DNA from: Leuconostoc rapi
GTDB taxonomy: Bacteria > Bacillota > Bacilli > Lactobacillales > Lactobacillaceae
NCBI RefSeq assembly: GCF_016908715.1
Contig: NZ_JAFBEK010000001.1
Span: forward strand, 62,001 to 126,000
Reading direction: 5' to 3'
Length of the DNA stretch: 64,000 nt
The translations under genes were made by a program, and so were the position numbers. Numbering within the stretch: position 1 is the stretch's first letter; every line of letters begins with the position of its first letter. Under the pieces are notes generated by a model. It saw only the letters and a program-made list of their open reading frames with translations. It had not been told where the DNA came from and searched no databases. Shown piece after piece: positions 1-12,817 of this stretch.

Positions 1-205
1 TATGAAGGCACATGCGGAATTGTTGTATCATGGGACAAGCTGGAATTCTGCGCAGTATCAACATGTTTTAAAAGCTAAGGATTATCAAACCGCAGCAGTA
101 GCTTTGACAAAAGATGGGTATGCAACAGACCCAACATATGCTAAGAAGTTGATTGCAATTATTGAAGAGTGGCACTTGTCTCGATTTGATATACCACAAA
201 AATGA
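1..205 (+). CDS. C-terminal end of a GH73-type N-acetylglucosaminidase (partial)
   Basis: Only the last 67 or so codons are in the window; the gene begins upstream. The visible segment has the pattern of the tail of Firmicute glucosaminidases (FlgJ/Acm type): a short 'YHGTSWNSAQYQ' stretch, then 'KDGYATDPTYAKKL' and 'IIEEW', the helix that closes the lysozyme-like fold. Such enzymes cut the peptidoglycan glycan strand during cell separation. The catalytic residues lie outside the window, so activity cannot be judged. A terminator overlaps the stop codon, so the gene ends its own transcription unit before pcrA. The family call rests on the short tail only. Confidence 0.6.
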   Translation, partial: MKAHAELLYHGTSWNSAQYQHVLKAKDYQTAAVALTKDGYATDPTYAKKLIAIIEEWHLSRFDIPQK

Positions 206-230
206 GCGAGTTGATTTTCGCTCTTTTTTT
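204..230 (+). terminator. Rho-independent terminator after the glucosaminidase gene
   Basis: Inverted repeat GAGCGA (204-209) / TCGCTC (218-223) followed by seven T. It begins inside the stop codon of the upstream gene. Confidence 0.85.
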
Positions 231-261
231 GTGTCTTACGAACTGATGTTCGTGATGAAAT

Positions 262-271
262 CTGTTATAAT
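262..271 (+). promoter_or_regulatory. Extended -10 promoter of pcrA
   Basis: TATAAT at 266-271 is preceded by TGT, giving an extended -10. No good -35 is seen. The transcript would start near 278, and a Shine-Dalgarno AGGAG (295-299) precedes the pcrA start at 305. Confidence 0.6.
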
Positions 272-304
272 AATAAGAGCGTAATTTACACTTTAGGAGT
301 ACAC

Positions 305-2554
305 ATGTCAGTAGAAGAACTCATCAATGGAATGAACTATAAACAGGCTGAGGCCGTACAAACAACACAAGGACCACTTTTAATTATGGCCGGTGCTGGA
401 TCAGGAAAAACGCGTGTATTAACACATCGTATTGCACATTTAGTACAAGATCTAAATGTGTTTCCGTGGCGAATATTGGCGATTACGTTTACGAATAAGG
501 CAGCAAAAGAAATGCGTGAACGAATTAGTGCGTTGTTATCAGAAGATGTTGCGCGTGATATTTGGGTATCAACTTTTCATGCATTGGCCGTGCGTATTTT
601 GAGACGTGATGGTGAAAACATTGGTTTATCACGCAACTTTACAATTATTGATACGAGTGCCCAAAGGACATTGATGAAGCGTGTGATTTCAGATTTGAAT
701 TTAGATACAAATCAATATGATCCGCGTACCATTTTGGGAATGATTTCAAATGCTAAAAATGATATGCTACGGCCACGTGATTATGCAAAGCAAGCAGATA
801 ATGCCTTTCAGGAAACAGTCGCTGAAGTCTATACAGCTTACCAACAAGAGCTGAAACGCGCGCAAAGTGTTGATTTTGATGATCTGATTATGTTGACGAT
901 TGATTTATTTCAGTCTACGCCTGATGTATTGGCACGTTATCAAAATCAGTTTGAATATCTGCATGTCGATGAGTATCAAGATACAAATGATGCACAGTAT
1001 ACCATTGTTAATTTACTAGCCAAACGATCACAAAACTTGGCAGTTGTTGGTGATGCCGATCAGTCTATTTATGGTTGGCGTGGTGCTAACATGAACAATA
1101 TTTTGAATTTCGAAAAAGATTATCCAACAGCGCATACTGTGATGTTGGAACAAAATTATCGATCGACGCAAAACATATTAGATGCTGCAAATGCGGTGAT
1201 TAATCATAATAATGAACGTGTACCCAAAAAATTATGGACTCAAAATGGTAAGGGCGATAAAATAATCTATTATCGTGCACAGACAGAACATGATGAAGCT
1301 AACTTCATTTTGGCAAATGTTCAAAAAATGCGAGAAGAGAATAACATGGCATACAGTGATTTTGCCGTGTTATACCGTACTAACGCACAGTCACGTAACG
1401 TGGAAGAATCATTAGTTAAGGCGAACATGCCTTATACAATGGTTGGTGGTCATAAGTTTTATGAACGTAAAGAAATTCTGGATATTATGTCTTATATGAA
1501 TCTCATTACAAACCCAGATAATAATGCTGCCTTTGAACGCGTTGTTAATGAGCCAAAACGTGGCTTAGGTGCAACATCGCTAACGCGGTTACGCGAGTTG
1601 GCTAATCGACTCAATGTGTCTTACATGAGTGCAATTGACAGTATCGAATTGGCACCAGAAATTTCAACTAAAGCGACTTCTAAATTCTTAGTATTTGCTG
1701 AAATGATGCATGATTTACGCCAACAATCAGAATTTTTAAATGTTACTGAACTTGCTGAATTAGCAATGACGCGTTCTGGATATCGTCAAATGTTGGCTGA
1801 AAAAAATGATCCAGATAGCCAAGCACGTTTGGAAAACTTAGAAGAATTCTTGTCTGTTACCAAGGAATTTGACGAAAAATATCATGCAGAAGATCCAGAA
1901 GCGGTTGATCCTATGACAGATTTTTTGGGCTCTACAGCACTAATGACAGATCTAGATGATTTTGAAGAGGGTGATGGCGCAGTTACGTTGATGACTTTAC
2001 ATGCAGCTAAAGGTCTAGAATTTCCAGTTGTCTTTTTAATAGGGATGGAAGAAGGTATTTTTCCATTATCACGTTCACTGATGGATGAAGATCTTCTTGA
2101 AGAAGAACGCCGCTTGGCGTATGTTGGTATTACACGTGCTAAGGAAAAGTTGTTTTTAACCAACGCATTTTCTAGGTTGTTATACGGTCGTACACAAGTT
2201 AATGAGCCATCTCGTTTTATTTCAGAAATTCCACCAGAATTACTTGATTTACAATCTACCGGCACTGTTCGATCAAGTAGCTATCAACGTGTTATGCCGT
2301 TTGATCGTAAGACGCAAATGGCAAAGGCCACGACTTATCGATCAACACCAGTAACTAAAACAGTGAGTGGTACAACAGGTGGAGATAACACGAGTTGGGC
2401 GCCAGGCGATAAAGTCACCCATAAAAAATGGGGTACTGGTACAGTGGTTGCCGTTACTGGGAGCACAAATGATCAGGAACTAAAAGTTGCCTTCCCATCG
2501 GAGGGTGTCAAACAATTATTAGCGGCATTTGCGCCTATTACGAAAATTGACTGA
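305..2554 (+). CDS. pcrA: ATP-dependent DNA helicase PcrA (UvrD/Rep family)
   Basis: Superfamily 1A 3'-5' DNA helicase used in nucleotide excision repair, plasmid replication and conflict resolution. Visible motifs in order: Walker A AGAGSGKT at residues 29-36; Walker B/motif II DEYQDTN near residue 223; motif III GDADQSIYGWRGA; motif IV QNYRST; motif V TLHAAKGLEFPVVF; motif VI YVGITRAKEKL. The last 50 or so residues ('WAPGDKVTHKKWGTG...') form the Tudor-like C-terminal domain that in PcrA contacts RNA polymerase. Length 749 is normal. It is the first gene of the conserved pcrA-ligA-camS set and has its own promoter and AGGAG ribosome binding site. Confidence 0.97.
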   Translation: MSVEELINGMNYKQAEAVQTTQGPLLIMAGAGSGKTRVLTHRIAHLVQDLNVFPWRILAITFTNKAAKEMRERISALLSEDVARDIWVSTFHALAVRILRRDGENIGLSRNFTIIDTSAQRTLMKRVISDLNLDTNQYDPRTILGMISNAKNDMLRPRDYAKQADNAFQETVAEVYTAYQQELKRAQSVDFDDLIMLTIDLFQSTPDVLARYQNQFEYLHVDEYQDTNDAQYTIVNLLAKRSQNLAVVGDADQSIYGWRGANMNNILNFEKDYPTAHTVMLEQNYRSTQNILDAANAVINHNNERVPKKLWTQNGKGDKIIYYRAQTEHDEANFILANVQKMREENNMAYSDFAVLYRTNAQSRNVEESLVKANMPYTMVGGHKFYERKEILDIMSYMNLITNPDNNAAFERVVNEPKRGLGATSLTRLRELANRLNVSYMSAIDSIELAPEISTKATSKFLVFAEMMHDLRQQSEFLNVTELAELAMTRSGYRQMLAEKNDPDSQARLENLEEFLSVTKEFDEKYHAEDPEAVDPMTDFLGSTALMTDLDDFEEGDGAVTLMTLHAAKGLEFPVVFLIGMEEGIFPLSRSLMDEDLLEEERRLAYVGITRAKEKLFLTNAFSRLLYGRTQVNEPSRFISEIPPELLDLQSTGTVRSSSYQRVMPFDRKTQMAKATTYRSTPVTKTVSGTTGGDNTSWAPGDKVTHKKWGTGTVVAVTGSTNDQELKVAFPSEGVKQLLAAFAPITKID

Positions 2555-2603
2555 ATAACTTAGATGATTGCTTCAGCATATAAACACATCGAATATTTAT
2601 TAA

Positions 2604-5824
<3,221 letters not shown>

Positions 5825-5845
5825 GCATAGTTAGCTATGCTTTTT
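5825..5845 (+). terminator. Terminator after camS
   Basis: GCATAG (5825-5830), loop TTAG, CTATGC (5835-5840), then five T, directly after the camS stop codon. Confidence 0.85.
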
Positions 5846-5862
5846 GTATGTCTGCATAATAA

Positions 5863-5871
5863 TGGTATAAT
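5863..5871 (+). promoter_or_regulatory. Extended -10 promoter giving a probable leaderless xseA transcript
   Basis: TGG-TATAAT, hexamer 5866-5871. Six bases separate the hexamer from the xseA ATG at 5878, so the expected +1 is the A of the start codon. No Shine-Dalgarno lies between. Confidence 0.7.
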
Positions 5872-5877
5872 TTAGCT

Positions 5878-7164
5878 ATGTCTGAAGCAAAAAAATATTT
5901 AACAATTAGTGCACTTACCGCTTATTTGAAGCGCAAATTTGATGCCGATCCTTATCTAGAGAAAGTTTATGTTACGGGTGAAATTTCTAATATTGGGCGA
6001 CGACGTGGGCGCCATTTATATTTTTCGATTAAGGATCCGAATGGGCATGCTGTGATTTCAGCAGCCATGTTTTCGTACGCAAGTCGATTGAAATTTGACC
6101 CAGAAGAGGGCATGAAAATTAATGCCATTGGACGTATACAAATATATGAACCTAGTGGCACCTATGCTATTATTTTGGAGCAGATGGCACCTGATGGTAT
6201 TGGCGAACTGTTTTTGGCTTATGAGCAGCTTAAGCGCAAATTATCGGCTGAAGGCTTGTTCAATTTGCCTAAAAAGCATATACCATTGTTTCCAAAAAGG
6301 ATCGCTGTCGTCACTTCACCAACTGGAGCAGTTATTGAAGATATTGCACGTACTGTACAACGTCGCTTTCCAAGCGCGCAGGTCGTCTTATTCCCTGCAG
6401 TTGTACAAGGTGATAAAGCTAGTACGACAATAATTAAACAAATATTGCGAATTGATGGGTCTGGTCAATACGACACGCTTATTGTTGGTCGTGGTGGTGG
6501 TTCAATTGAAGATTTATGGGCATTTAATGATGAAAAATTAGCACGCGTTATTGCTGCAACCAAGTTACCAGTCATTAGTTCTGTGGGTCATGAAACTGAC
6601 AACACCTTGGCAGATTTTGTGGCTGATCAACGTGCAGCAACACCGACAGCTGCTGCAGAATTAGCGACACCAGTTACGTTAGCGCAATTGATGTCGCGTT
6701 TGAATGAGTTGCAAGTCCGATTAAATCTACGAATGAAGCAGTTGATTGACAACAGGCGACAACGTGTTGAACGTGTATCTCAACACGTCATTTTTCAGCA
6801 ACCAGACAGATTGTATTCTGGATATAACCAGCGGGTAGATCAATTGTCACATGCATTGAATCAACTACTACAGCAACGGTTTATCTCAGCGCAACATCAA
6901 GTAACAATTTTGGCGCAAAGACAGTTGCAAATTCGAAAAAATATTTTGCAACAACCACGTGAAAAAATTCAATTGTTAGCCGCTAAATTAGATTTAATGA
7001 GTCCGCTAAAAATTTTGACACGTGGCTATGTATTGATTGAAAAAGACGGTCAAGTTATTCAAACTATTAAAGATATTCAGCCAGAAGATGAGGTTGAATT
7101 ACGTTTGGCAAATGGCACTGCAGCAGCAAAAATTATAGAAACGAGGGCCTTGAAAAGTGAGTGA
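5878..7164 (+). CDS. xseA: Exodeoxyribonuclease VII large subunit
   Basis: Catalytic subunit of exonuclease VII, which degrades single-stranded DNA from both ends together with several XseB subunits. Seen: N-terminal OB-fold domain ('[15 protein letters not shown]', 'VYVTGEISN'), the central domain with '[16 protein letters not shown]' and the glycine-rich '[18 protein letters not shown]', then '[27 protein letters not shown]', a long coiled coil, and the C-terminal '[14 protein letters not shown]'-type end. Length 428 is normal. The N-terminus aligns with known XseA starts, so the ATG at 5878 is trusted even though it has no ribosome binding site. First gene of the xseA-xseB-ispA-tlyA-argR-recN operon; overlaps xseB by 8 bases. 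Confidence 0.96.
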   Translation: MSEAKKYLTISALTAYLKRKFDADPYLEKVYVTGEISNIGRRRGRHLYFSIKDPNGHAVISAAMFSYASRLKFDPEEGMKINAIGRIQIYEPSGTYAIILEQMAPDGIGELFLAYEQLKRKLSAEGLFNLPKKHIPLFPKRIAVVTSPTGAVIEDIARTVQRRFPSAQVVLFPAVVQGDKASTTIIKQILRIDGSGQYDTLIVGRGGGSIEDLWAFNDEKLARVIAATKLPVISSVGHETDNTLADFVADQRAATPTAAAELATPVTLAQLMSRLNELQVRLNLRMKQLIDNRRQRVERVSQHVIFQQPDRLYSGYNQRVDQLSHALNQLLQQRFISAQHQVTILAQRQLQIRKNILQQPREKIQLLAAKLDLMSPLKILTRGYVLIEKDGQVIQTIKDIQPEDEVELRLANGTAAAKIIETRALKSE

Positions 7165-7381
7165 GTCAAAATCTTTTGAAGAAAAATTACAACAATTAGA
7201 AGCTATTGTGAGCCAATTAGAAAAAGGCGACCGGCCTTTAGAAGGTGCGTTAACAGATTTTCAAAATGGGGTTGAATTAGTGAAAGAACTACAAACTACC
7301 TTGAAAAACGCCGAGAATACTTTAGCCAAAGTAATGGATGACAACGATAATTTAACAGATTTGGAATTAACGAATGACTAA
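7157..7381 (+). CDS. xseB: Exodeoxyribonuclease VII small subunit
   Basis: A 74-residue, mostly helical protein with the family pattern '[24 protein letters not shown]' region and '...[16 protein letters not shown]'. It binds the XseA coiled coil as a helical hairpin. The start is GTG at 7157, inside the end of xseA, and the stop overlaps the ispA start, so translation of all three is probably coupled. The C-terminal tail is acidic. Confidence 0.95.
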   Translation: MSESKSFEEKLQQLEAIVSQLEKGDRPLEGALTDFQNGVELVKELQTTLKNAENTLAKVMDDNDNLTDLELTND

Positions 7382-8294
7382 ATTAGCAGACTTTCAATTA
7401 GAATGGACACCAAAGCTTAATCACCAGTTAGAAGATGATCTAACGCGTGCATCAAATGATAGTGACTTTTCCGATATGATGAAGTACGCAGTGCTTAATG
7501 GTGGCAAGCGACTCAGACCAATGCTGAGTTTAGCTGTAATCACTTGTTTTGGTCAAAAAATCACACCGAGCCTTCTAAAGGCAGCAACAGCGGTGGAGTG
7601 GGTGCATTCTTATTCACTTGTGCATGATGATTTGCCAGCAATGGACAATGATTTATTGAGGCGTGGTAAACCCAGTGTACATGCCCAATTTGGTGAAGCA
7701 GAGGCTATATTAGTTGGTGATGCGTTGTTAACAGGTGCATTTCATGTGCTGGCAACTGCCAATGATTCTGCTGTTGCTGATGAGGCAATAAGTGCATCAG
7801 AATTATTGACATTATCACAAATATTGTCCGTTCAATCGGGTGGTTTAGGCATGGTCATTGGACAAGTTCATGATATGTATAACCATGGGCAACAATCAAG
7901 AGTAGATGAAAGATGGTTAATAGATGAAGTGTATACGCCGAAAACAGGTGCGTTATTGGCATTTTCGGCGCTGTCAGGCACGAGACTCGCTAAATCGCAA
8001 GATATTGGTCAAACTGTACAAGACCGCTTTGATATAAATTCCGCCATGTTAACCTTTGGTCACGATTTTGGTGTTGCTTTTCAAATTCAAGATGATTTGG
8101 ATGATTTTGACCAAGATGATACGGAAAATATTATGTCCTTACCACATTTAATCGGTATACCAGCAGCAATCCAGAAACGTGATTCATATTTGAGCAATGC
8201 ACGGCAAATGTTAGCTGATGTTTCAAGGCATAATCCAAAATTTGATCGCACTTTGTTAGATGATTTTTTAAACTTAATTGGAGATAAGGTATGA
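7374..8294 (+). CDS. ispA: Short-chain polyprenyl (farnesyl/geranylgeranyl) diphosphate synthase
   Basis: Trans-prenyltransferase that condenses isopentenyl diphosphate with allylic diphosphates to make C15-C20 precursors for undecaprenol and quinones. Seen: 'GGKRLRPML' substrate-binding segment; first aspartate-rich motif DDLPAMD at residues 85-91; 'RRGKPSVH'; second motif DDLDD at residues 240-244, with 'FQIQ' just before it. Length 306 fits FPP synthase, and the operon position beside xseB is the standard Firmicute arrangement. Exact chain length cannot be read with certainty. ATG at 7374 overlaps the xseB stop; the stop overlaps the next start. Confidence 0.93.
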   Translation: MTKLADFQLEWTPKLNHQLEDDLTRASNDSDFSDMMKYAVLNGGKRLRPMLSLAVITCFGQKITPSLLKAATAVEWVHSYSLVHDDLPAMDNDLLRRGKPSVHAQFGEAEAILVGDALLTGAFHVLATANDSAVADEAISASELLTLSQILSVQSGGLGMVIGQVHDMYNHGQQSRVDERWLIDEVYTPKTGALLAFSALSGTRLAKSQDIGQTVQDRFDINSAMLTFGHDFGVAFQIQDDLDDFDQDDTENIMSLPHLIGIPAAIQKRDSYLSNARQMLADVSRHNPKFDRTLLDDFLNLIGDKV

Positions 8295-9133
8295 GTGCTG
8301 TAGAAAAAGAACGTGTTGACATTTTACTTGTTCAGCAAGGCTTATTTGATTCAAGGGAGCAAGCTAAGCGTGCAGTTATGGCAGGTGAAATTCTTGGTGA
8401 GAATGAGGAAAGATTAGATAAAGCTGGTCAAAAAATTCCTGTTACCACCGAGCTGCATTTTAAAGGTGAAAGATTAAAGTATGTATCGCGTGGCGGCTTG
8501 AAATTAGAAAAAGCATTGAATGATTACGATATTGATGTGCAAGATAAAGTTGTATTAGATATCGGTTCTTCTACTGGTGGGTTCACAGATGTAGCATTAC
8601 AAAATGGGGCCAAGTTGGTGTATGCTTTGGATGTGGGGACAAACCAGTTAGCTTGGAAATTGCGTACTGATGAACGTGTAAAAGTCATGGAAAATACAAA
8701 TTTTAGGTATGCTAAATTATCTGATTTTGAATTTGGACAGCCTGAATTTGCAACAATAGATGTTTCATTCATTTCACTTGGTTTGATATTGCCACCTTTG
8801 TCTGAGATTATTAGCATGGGCGGTCATGTTGTTGCGCTCATTAAACCACAGTTCGAAGCAGGACGGGCAAGTGTGGGAAAAAATGGCATCATTAAAGATG
8901 CGCTTGTACACAAAAAAGTGTTAGAGACAGTTACTCAAATGATGATTAACAGTGGTTTTTCGATTGAAGCATTAACCTATTCGCCAATTAAGGGTGGACA
9001 AGGTAATATTGAATTCTTGGGTGTACTAGTGCGTGAAAATTCAGGAAAAATGAATGATACAATAAATATAGATACACTATTATCACAAACTTATGCACAG
9101 CTGAATCATACAGAAGGTAAAGCTGATGAATAA
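8291..9133 (+). CDS. tlyA: TlyA family rRNA methyltransferase (S4 domain plus FtsJ-like domain)
   Basis: Residues 1-65 form an S4 RNA-binding domain ('RVDILLVQQGLFDSREQAKRAVMAG', 'KYVSRGGLKLEKAL'). The rest is a Rossmann methyltransferase with SAM motif LDIGSSTGGFTD and 'LIKPQFEAGR'. Mycobacterial TlyA methylates 2'-OH groups of 16S and 23S rRNA; Firmicute relatives (YqxC) are placed in the same family, and older annotations call them hemolysin A. Target sites in this organism are inference. Length 280 is typical. It overlaps ispA by 4 bases and argR by 8, as in the conserved operon. Confidence 0.9.
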   Translation: MSAVEKERVDILLVQQGLFDSREQAKRAVMAGEILGENEERLDKAGQKIPVTTELHFKGERLKYVSRGGLKLEKALNDYDIDVQDKVVLDIGSSTGGFTDVALQNGAKLVYALDVGTNQLAWKLRTDERVKVMENTNFRYAKLSDFEFGQPEFATIDVSFISLGLILPPLSEIISMGGHVVALIKPQFEAGRASVGKNGIIKDALVHKKVLETVTQMMINSGFSIEALTYSPIKGGQGNIEFLGVLVRENSGKMNDTINIDTLLSQTYAQLNHTEGKADE

Positions 9134-9581
9134 AAAAATGCGCCAAAAAACATTATTGACACAAATTCAAAATAATCCGGTAGGTCGTCAAGAAGATATT
9201 GTGGCTTATTTTGAAACATTGGGTGAAACAGTGACTCAAGCCACTATTTCACGCGATATTAATGAACTAGGGCTCATAAAAGTACCTAATGTACATGGTG
9301 GATTCCATTATCATTTACCAAAGCAAGATGATAGACCGCACCTGCAGCGGTTGCGTCGTGCATTACAACAATCATTTTTAAGCCAACGTGCACAACGTGG
9401 CCAAATTATTCTAAAAGTGCAACCTGGGAACGGGCAATTAATTGCAAATTTATTTGAACAAGTTAAATTTCCAGAAGTTTTCGGTACATTAAGTGATGAT
9501 GGCTCAGTTCTCGTACTATTAAAAGATGGTATTGTGACCTCTCAAATGACTAATATTATTCAGAAGTTGCTTGAAAAATAA
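9126..9581 (+). CDS. argR: Arginine repressor ArgR/AhrC
   Basis: Hexameric, arginine-responsive regulator of arginine metabolism. Seen: N-terminal winged helix with 'RQEDIVAYFETLGETVTQATISRDINELGLIKV', including the diagnostic SRD; C-terminal oligomerization and arginine-binding domain with 'QVKFPEVFGTLSDDGSVLVLLKD', where the usual GTIAGDDT-type motif appears as GTLSDDGSVL, so the arginine-contacting loop is divergent. Length 151 is normal. It sits between tlyA and recN as in Bacillus (yqxC-ahrC-recN). Confidence 0.93.
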   Translation: MNKKMRQKTLLTQIQNNPVGRQEDIVAYFETLGETVTQATISRDINELGLIKVPNVHGGFHYHLPKQDDRPHLQRLRRALQQSFLSQRAQRGQIILKVQPGNGQLIANLFEQVKFPEVFGTLSDDGSVLVLLKDGIVTSQMTNIIQKLLEK

Positions 9582-9621
9582 TGACTAGAAAGAAGGCGCG
9601 TGTTTTGCCGCGACAATTGAT

Positions 9622-11298
9622 ATGTTAGAAAATCTCATCATTGAAAATTTTGCTATTATAGAAAAAGTTGATTTGCAATTTGAAGGTGGCATGAGTGTCT
9701 TGACTGGTGAAACCGGGGCTGGGAAATCAATTATCATTGATGCACTTTTAATGCTCACAGGTGGTCGCGCCAGTTCTGACATGATTCGTCACGGCAGCAA
9801 AAAGGCTGTTTTGCAAGCCGTTTTTAGTGTACCCAATAATCAGAGCCTGATTGATCAATTGTTGGCGAGGGGTATTGCTATTGATGATGGTGAATTGATT
9901 ATTTATCGCGAGTTAAATCATAATGGTCGAAGTATGATTCGGATTAATGGTGTACTTGTTAATTTAAAAACATTAGCAGCCATTGGTCGTTATTTAGTCG
10001 ATATTCAAGGCCAAAATGATACGCAACAACTGTTAAATCCTGATGAACATTTACCTTTACTGGATGCGTTTGGTGGTCATACGTTAAGTGTGGTTAAGGA
10101 TGAATATCAAAAACTCTTTCATGATTTTCGTGCGATTTCCCAAAAGATTCGAAAAATTCAGACGTCGCAACAAGAAATTACACAACGTTTAGATTTATTA
10201 CAATTTCAACAACAAGAATTGGAAGAAGCCGGTCTTCAACCTAATGAAGAAGGGGATTTGCTGGATGCCCGTGGTAAATTATTGAATTATAAGAAAATTG
10301 CTGATCATTTGCAAAATGCCCAGATCGCATTAAACGGTGATCAAGGCGGTGCAGTAGATCTTTTAGCCACTGCAATGCAAGATTTACAAGAAATTGCCGA
10401 ATACGACGATAATTATGCGGAATTATCAAAGGCTATTTCTGATAGTTATTACACAGCGCAAGAGGTCGGACGCGATGTTGACGAGCAAATTAGTGAATTA
10501 ACTTACGATGAGACAGAGCTTGTACGTATCGATGAACGTTTGCAACTCATACACTCACTGGAGCGCAAATATGGTACAACAGTCGCTGATGTTTTATTAT
10601 TCAAATCAAAAGTTGATCATGAATTATCGACCATGACGACAGATGAATTAAATGTTGAACAACTACAAGTTACTCAAAATAACTTGCGGCAGGTTTTACG
10701 TAAATATGCTATTAAACTACGTGAGGTTAGGCAACAGGTAGCTCGTAAATTGGAACAGGCAGTCAACCAACAGTTGAGCGAGCTTTTGATGAGTGGCGCT
10801 GAATTTGCTGTACATTTTGATCAAATTGAGGGTTTTGTATCCTCAGGTACAGATAAGATTGAATTTTATGTCCAAACTAATGTTGGGGAGGGGATGGCCC
10901 CACTTGCTAAGATAGCTTCTGGTGGCGAAACGGCACGCTTGATGTTAGCTCTTAAAACAGCTTTTACCAACCAACAGCATATTATTTCAATTGTATTTGA
11001 TGAGGCTGACACAGGTGTTTCAGGTCGTGTTGCGCAAGCCATTGCTAAAAAAATGATGACAATTGCTGCCAACTCACAAGTATTTGCAATCACGCATTTG
11101 CCACAAGTAGCCGCAGCTTCGACGCATCATTTTTTAATTGCTAAAACAACAGTTAACGATCGTACAATAACTAGAGTAACTGCATTAGATGAATCCGGAC
11201 GCGAACGTGCGATTGCGATGATGTTATCTGGTGATAACATCACTCAAACAGCATTAGCTAACGCGAAAGATTTACGCCAACAAGCACAAAAGGGTTAA
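9622..11298 (+). CDS. recN: DNA repair ATPase RecN
   Basis: SMC-like protein that acts early in double-strand break repair. Seen: Walker A GETGAGKS at residues 29-36; central coiled coils (about residues 160-350); ABC signature 'LAKIASGGETARLMLALK'; Walker B 'IVFDEADTGVSGRVA'; H-loop 'AITHLPQVAA'. Length 558 is normal. The start is fixed by the conserved N-terminus (MLENLIIENFAII). No ribosome binding site lies at a useful distance: AGAAAGAAGG is more than 20 bases upstream. Last gene of the xseA operon, followed by a strong terminator. Confidence 0.96.
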   Translation: MLENLIIENFAIIEKVDLQFEGGMSVLTGETGAGKSIIIDALLMLTGGRASSDMIRHGSKKAVLQAVFSVPNNQSLIDQLLARGIAIDDGELIIYRELNHNGRSMIRINGVLVNLKTLAAIGRYLVDIQGQNDTQQLLNPDEHLPLLDAFGGHTLSVVKDEYQKLFHDFRAISQKIRKIQTSQQEITQRLDLLQFQQQELEEAGLQPNEEGDLLDARGKLLNYKKIADHLQNAQIALNGDQGGAVDLLATAMQDLQEIAEYDDNYAELSKAISDSYYTAQEVGRDVDEQISELTYDETELVRIDERLQLIHSLERKYGTTVADVLLFKSKVDHELSTMTTDELNVEQLQVTQNNLRQVLRKYAIKLREVRQQVARKLEQAVNQQLSELLMSGAEFAVHFDQIEGFVSSGTDKIEFYVQTNVGEGMAPLAKIASGGETARLMLALKTAFTNQQHIISIVFDEADTGVSGRVAQAIAKKMMTIAANSQVFAITHLPQVAAASTHHFLIAKTTVNDRTITRVTALDESGRERAIAMMLSGDNITQTALANAKDLRQQAQKG

Positions 11299-11315
11299 AA
11301 ACCAACATAACGATA

Positions 11316-11358
11316 CAAAAGGCGAGTCAGTTCATTATTAGAACTGACTCGCCTTTTG
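11316..11358. terminator. Bidirectional terminator between recN and the purine permease
   Basis: Perfect 18-bp inverted repeat (11316-11333 / 11341-11358) with a 7-base loop and T/A runs at both ends. It can stop both convergent transcripts. Confidence 0.9.
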
Positions 11359-11366
11359 TTTACTTT

Positions 11367-12674
11367 TTAATGAGCAACAATAACCAAAAATAGTGTGAAT
11401 AGTATGGCTAATGCGTACATCAATGGGTGGACTTTTTTGCCACGACCTGTTGCAATCATTGTAATTGGATATAAAATAAATCCTAAAGCAATACCATCTG
11501 AAATTGAATAAGTTAAAGGCATCCCAATAACAATTAAGAATGCAGGCGCAGCGATGGCAAAATCATCCCACGCAATTTTACGTAGACTCTCGGCCATTAA
11601 GACACCAACAACAACTAATGCAGGCGCAGTAACTTGTGATGTAACAACTGATAGTAAGGGTGAGAAGAAAAGCGCAAGTAAGAAGAACAAACCAGTGAAT
11701 ACACTAGTTAACCCAGAGCGACCACCAACTGCAATACCCGAAGATGATTCAACATATGCAGAAGTTGGTGATGTGCCAATCACTGAGCCAACTGTCATAC
11801 CAACGGCATCAGCCATCAAAGCACGTCCGGCACGTGGCATTTCATTATTTTTCATAAAGCCGGCTTGTGTTGCTAAACCAATCATGGTGCCAGCAGTGTC
11901 AAAAAATGTTACGAGTAGGAAAGTAATAACAACGGTAACCATTTGTAAGGAATTAATATCACCAATGTGCATAATGCCCTTGCCAAAGGTTGGTGCTAGA
12001 GAAGGAACAGATGAAATAATCGAGGTTGGTAGCTTAATTAAGCCAAAAATGATACCGACGATAGAAGTTGCTACCATACCAATGAATATTGCAGCTGGCG
12101 TTTTACGTGTTAACAAAATAAAAGTCAAAATGATACCAAAAATAGATAAAAGGGATGTGGGCGTTGTTAAGTTACCCAAAGATACCATTGTATCTTTGTT
12201 TGCTACAATTAAGCCGGCATCATGTAAACCAATAAATGCAATGAATAATCCAATGCCTGCTGCAATTGCTAATTTTAAGTTTTGTGGAATGATATTAATA
12301 ATCTTTTCACGAATTTTGAAAAATGTTAGTAATAGGAATATGATTGCGGCTACGAACACACCGGCCATTGCAGTTTCCCACTTGACACCCATACCAATCA
12401 CGACAGAATAAGCAAAGAATGCATTGACACCAAGGCCCGGTGCAATAGCAATTGGATACAAGGCAACGATACCCATAAATAGTGTTGCCACAGCTGAAGC
12501 TATTGCTGTGGCTGTGAATACAGCGCCTTTATCCATGCCTGCAGCGCCTAAAACAGATGGATTGACGAATAGAATATACGCCATTGAAGTAAATGTCGTG
12601 AGGCCGGCAATGAATTCAGTACGAATTGATGTATTCAATTCGTCAAGTTTAAAATAATTTGCAATCGCGGACAT
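11367..12674 (-). CDS. NCS2 family purine permease (AzgA-like hypoxanthine/guanine or adenine transporter)
   Basis: 435-residue integral membrane protein with about 12-14 hydrophobic segments. The N-terminus 'LNTSIRTEFIAGLTTFTSMAY', 'NPSVLGAAGMD', 'AIAPGLGVNAFFAYSV' and the signature 'GTSPTSAYVESSSGIAVGGRSGL' mark the AzgA/PbuG/PbuO branch of the NCS2 family, which takes up purine bases by proton symport. The exact base cannot be told. A GGGAG ribosome binding site precedes the ATG. Upstream lie an extended -10, a PurR-like palindrome and a cre-like site, consistent with control by purine and carbon status (inference). Confidence 0.9.
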   Translation of the reverse strand: MSAIANYFKLDELNTSIRTEFIAGLTTFTSMAYILFVNPSVLGAAGMDKGAVFTATAIASAVATLFMGIVALYPIAIAPGLGVNAFFAYSVVIGMGVKWETAMAGVFVAAIIFLLLTFFKIREKIINIIPQNLKLAIAAGIGLFIAFIGLHDAGLIVANKDTMVSLGNLTTPTSLLSIFGIILTFILLTRKTPAAIFIGMVATSIVGIIFGLIKLPTSIISSVPSLAPTFGKGIMHIGDINSLQMVTVVITFLLVTFFDTAGTMIGLATQAGFMKNNEMPRAGRALMADAVGMTVGSVIGTSPTSAYVESSSGIAVGGRSGLTSVFTGLFFLLALFFSPLLSVVTSQVTAPALVVVGVLMAESLRKIAWDDFAIAAPAFLIVIGMPLTYSISDGIALGFILYPITMIATGRGKKVHPLMYALAILFTLFLVIVAH

Positions 12675-12719
12675 GATTGTCTCCCAAAAAAATATAGTAA
12701 CGTTAAAACGTTCTATTTA

Positions 12720-12728
12720 ATTTTAGCA
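12720..12728 (-). promoter_or_regulatory. Extended -10 promoter of the purine permease
   Basis: On the minus strand TGC-TAAAAT (hexamer 12725-12720). It is followed by an untranslated region of about 40 bases and a GGGAG ribosome binding site. The -35 region is AT-rich with no clear hexamer. Confidence 0.5.
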
Positions 12729-12803
12729 GTATAAATTAATAAATAAAATGGTAAACCCGTTTTATTTTGATTAAAAGAAGGTTATTTGTCGATAAAAAGG
12801 TTA

Positions 12804-12817
12804 TGTAAACGCTTAAT
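12804..12817 (+). promoter_or_regulatory. cre-like CcpA site between the permease and gpmA
   Basis: TGTAAACGCTTAAT matches the catabolite-responsive element core TGWAARCGYTW and departs from the consensus only near the end. It overlaps the left arm of the PurR-like palindrome. Binding by CcpA is inferred. Confidence 0.4.

Noticed and set aside
11554-12411. Long forward-strand open frame of 285 codons inside the purine permease gene
   Set aside because: It is the mirror of the permease; its product has no recognisable family, no ribosome binding site, and the reverse frame is a clear NCS2 transporter.
12675-12724. Possible purine riboswitch in the permease leader
   Set aside because: The leader is about 40 bases and lacks the three-way junction and terminator expected of a guanine/adenine aptamer.
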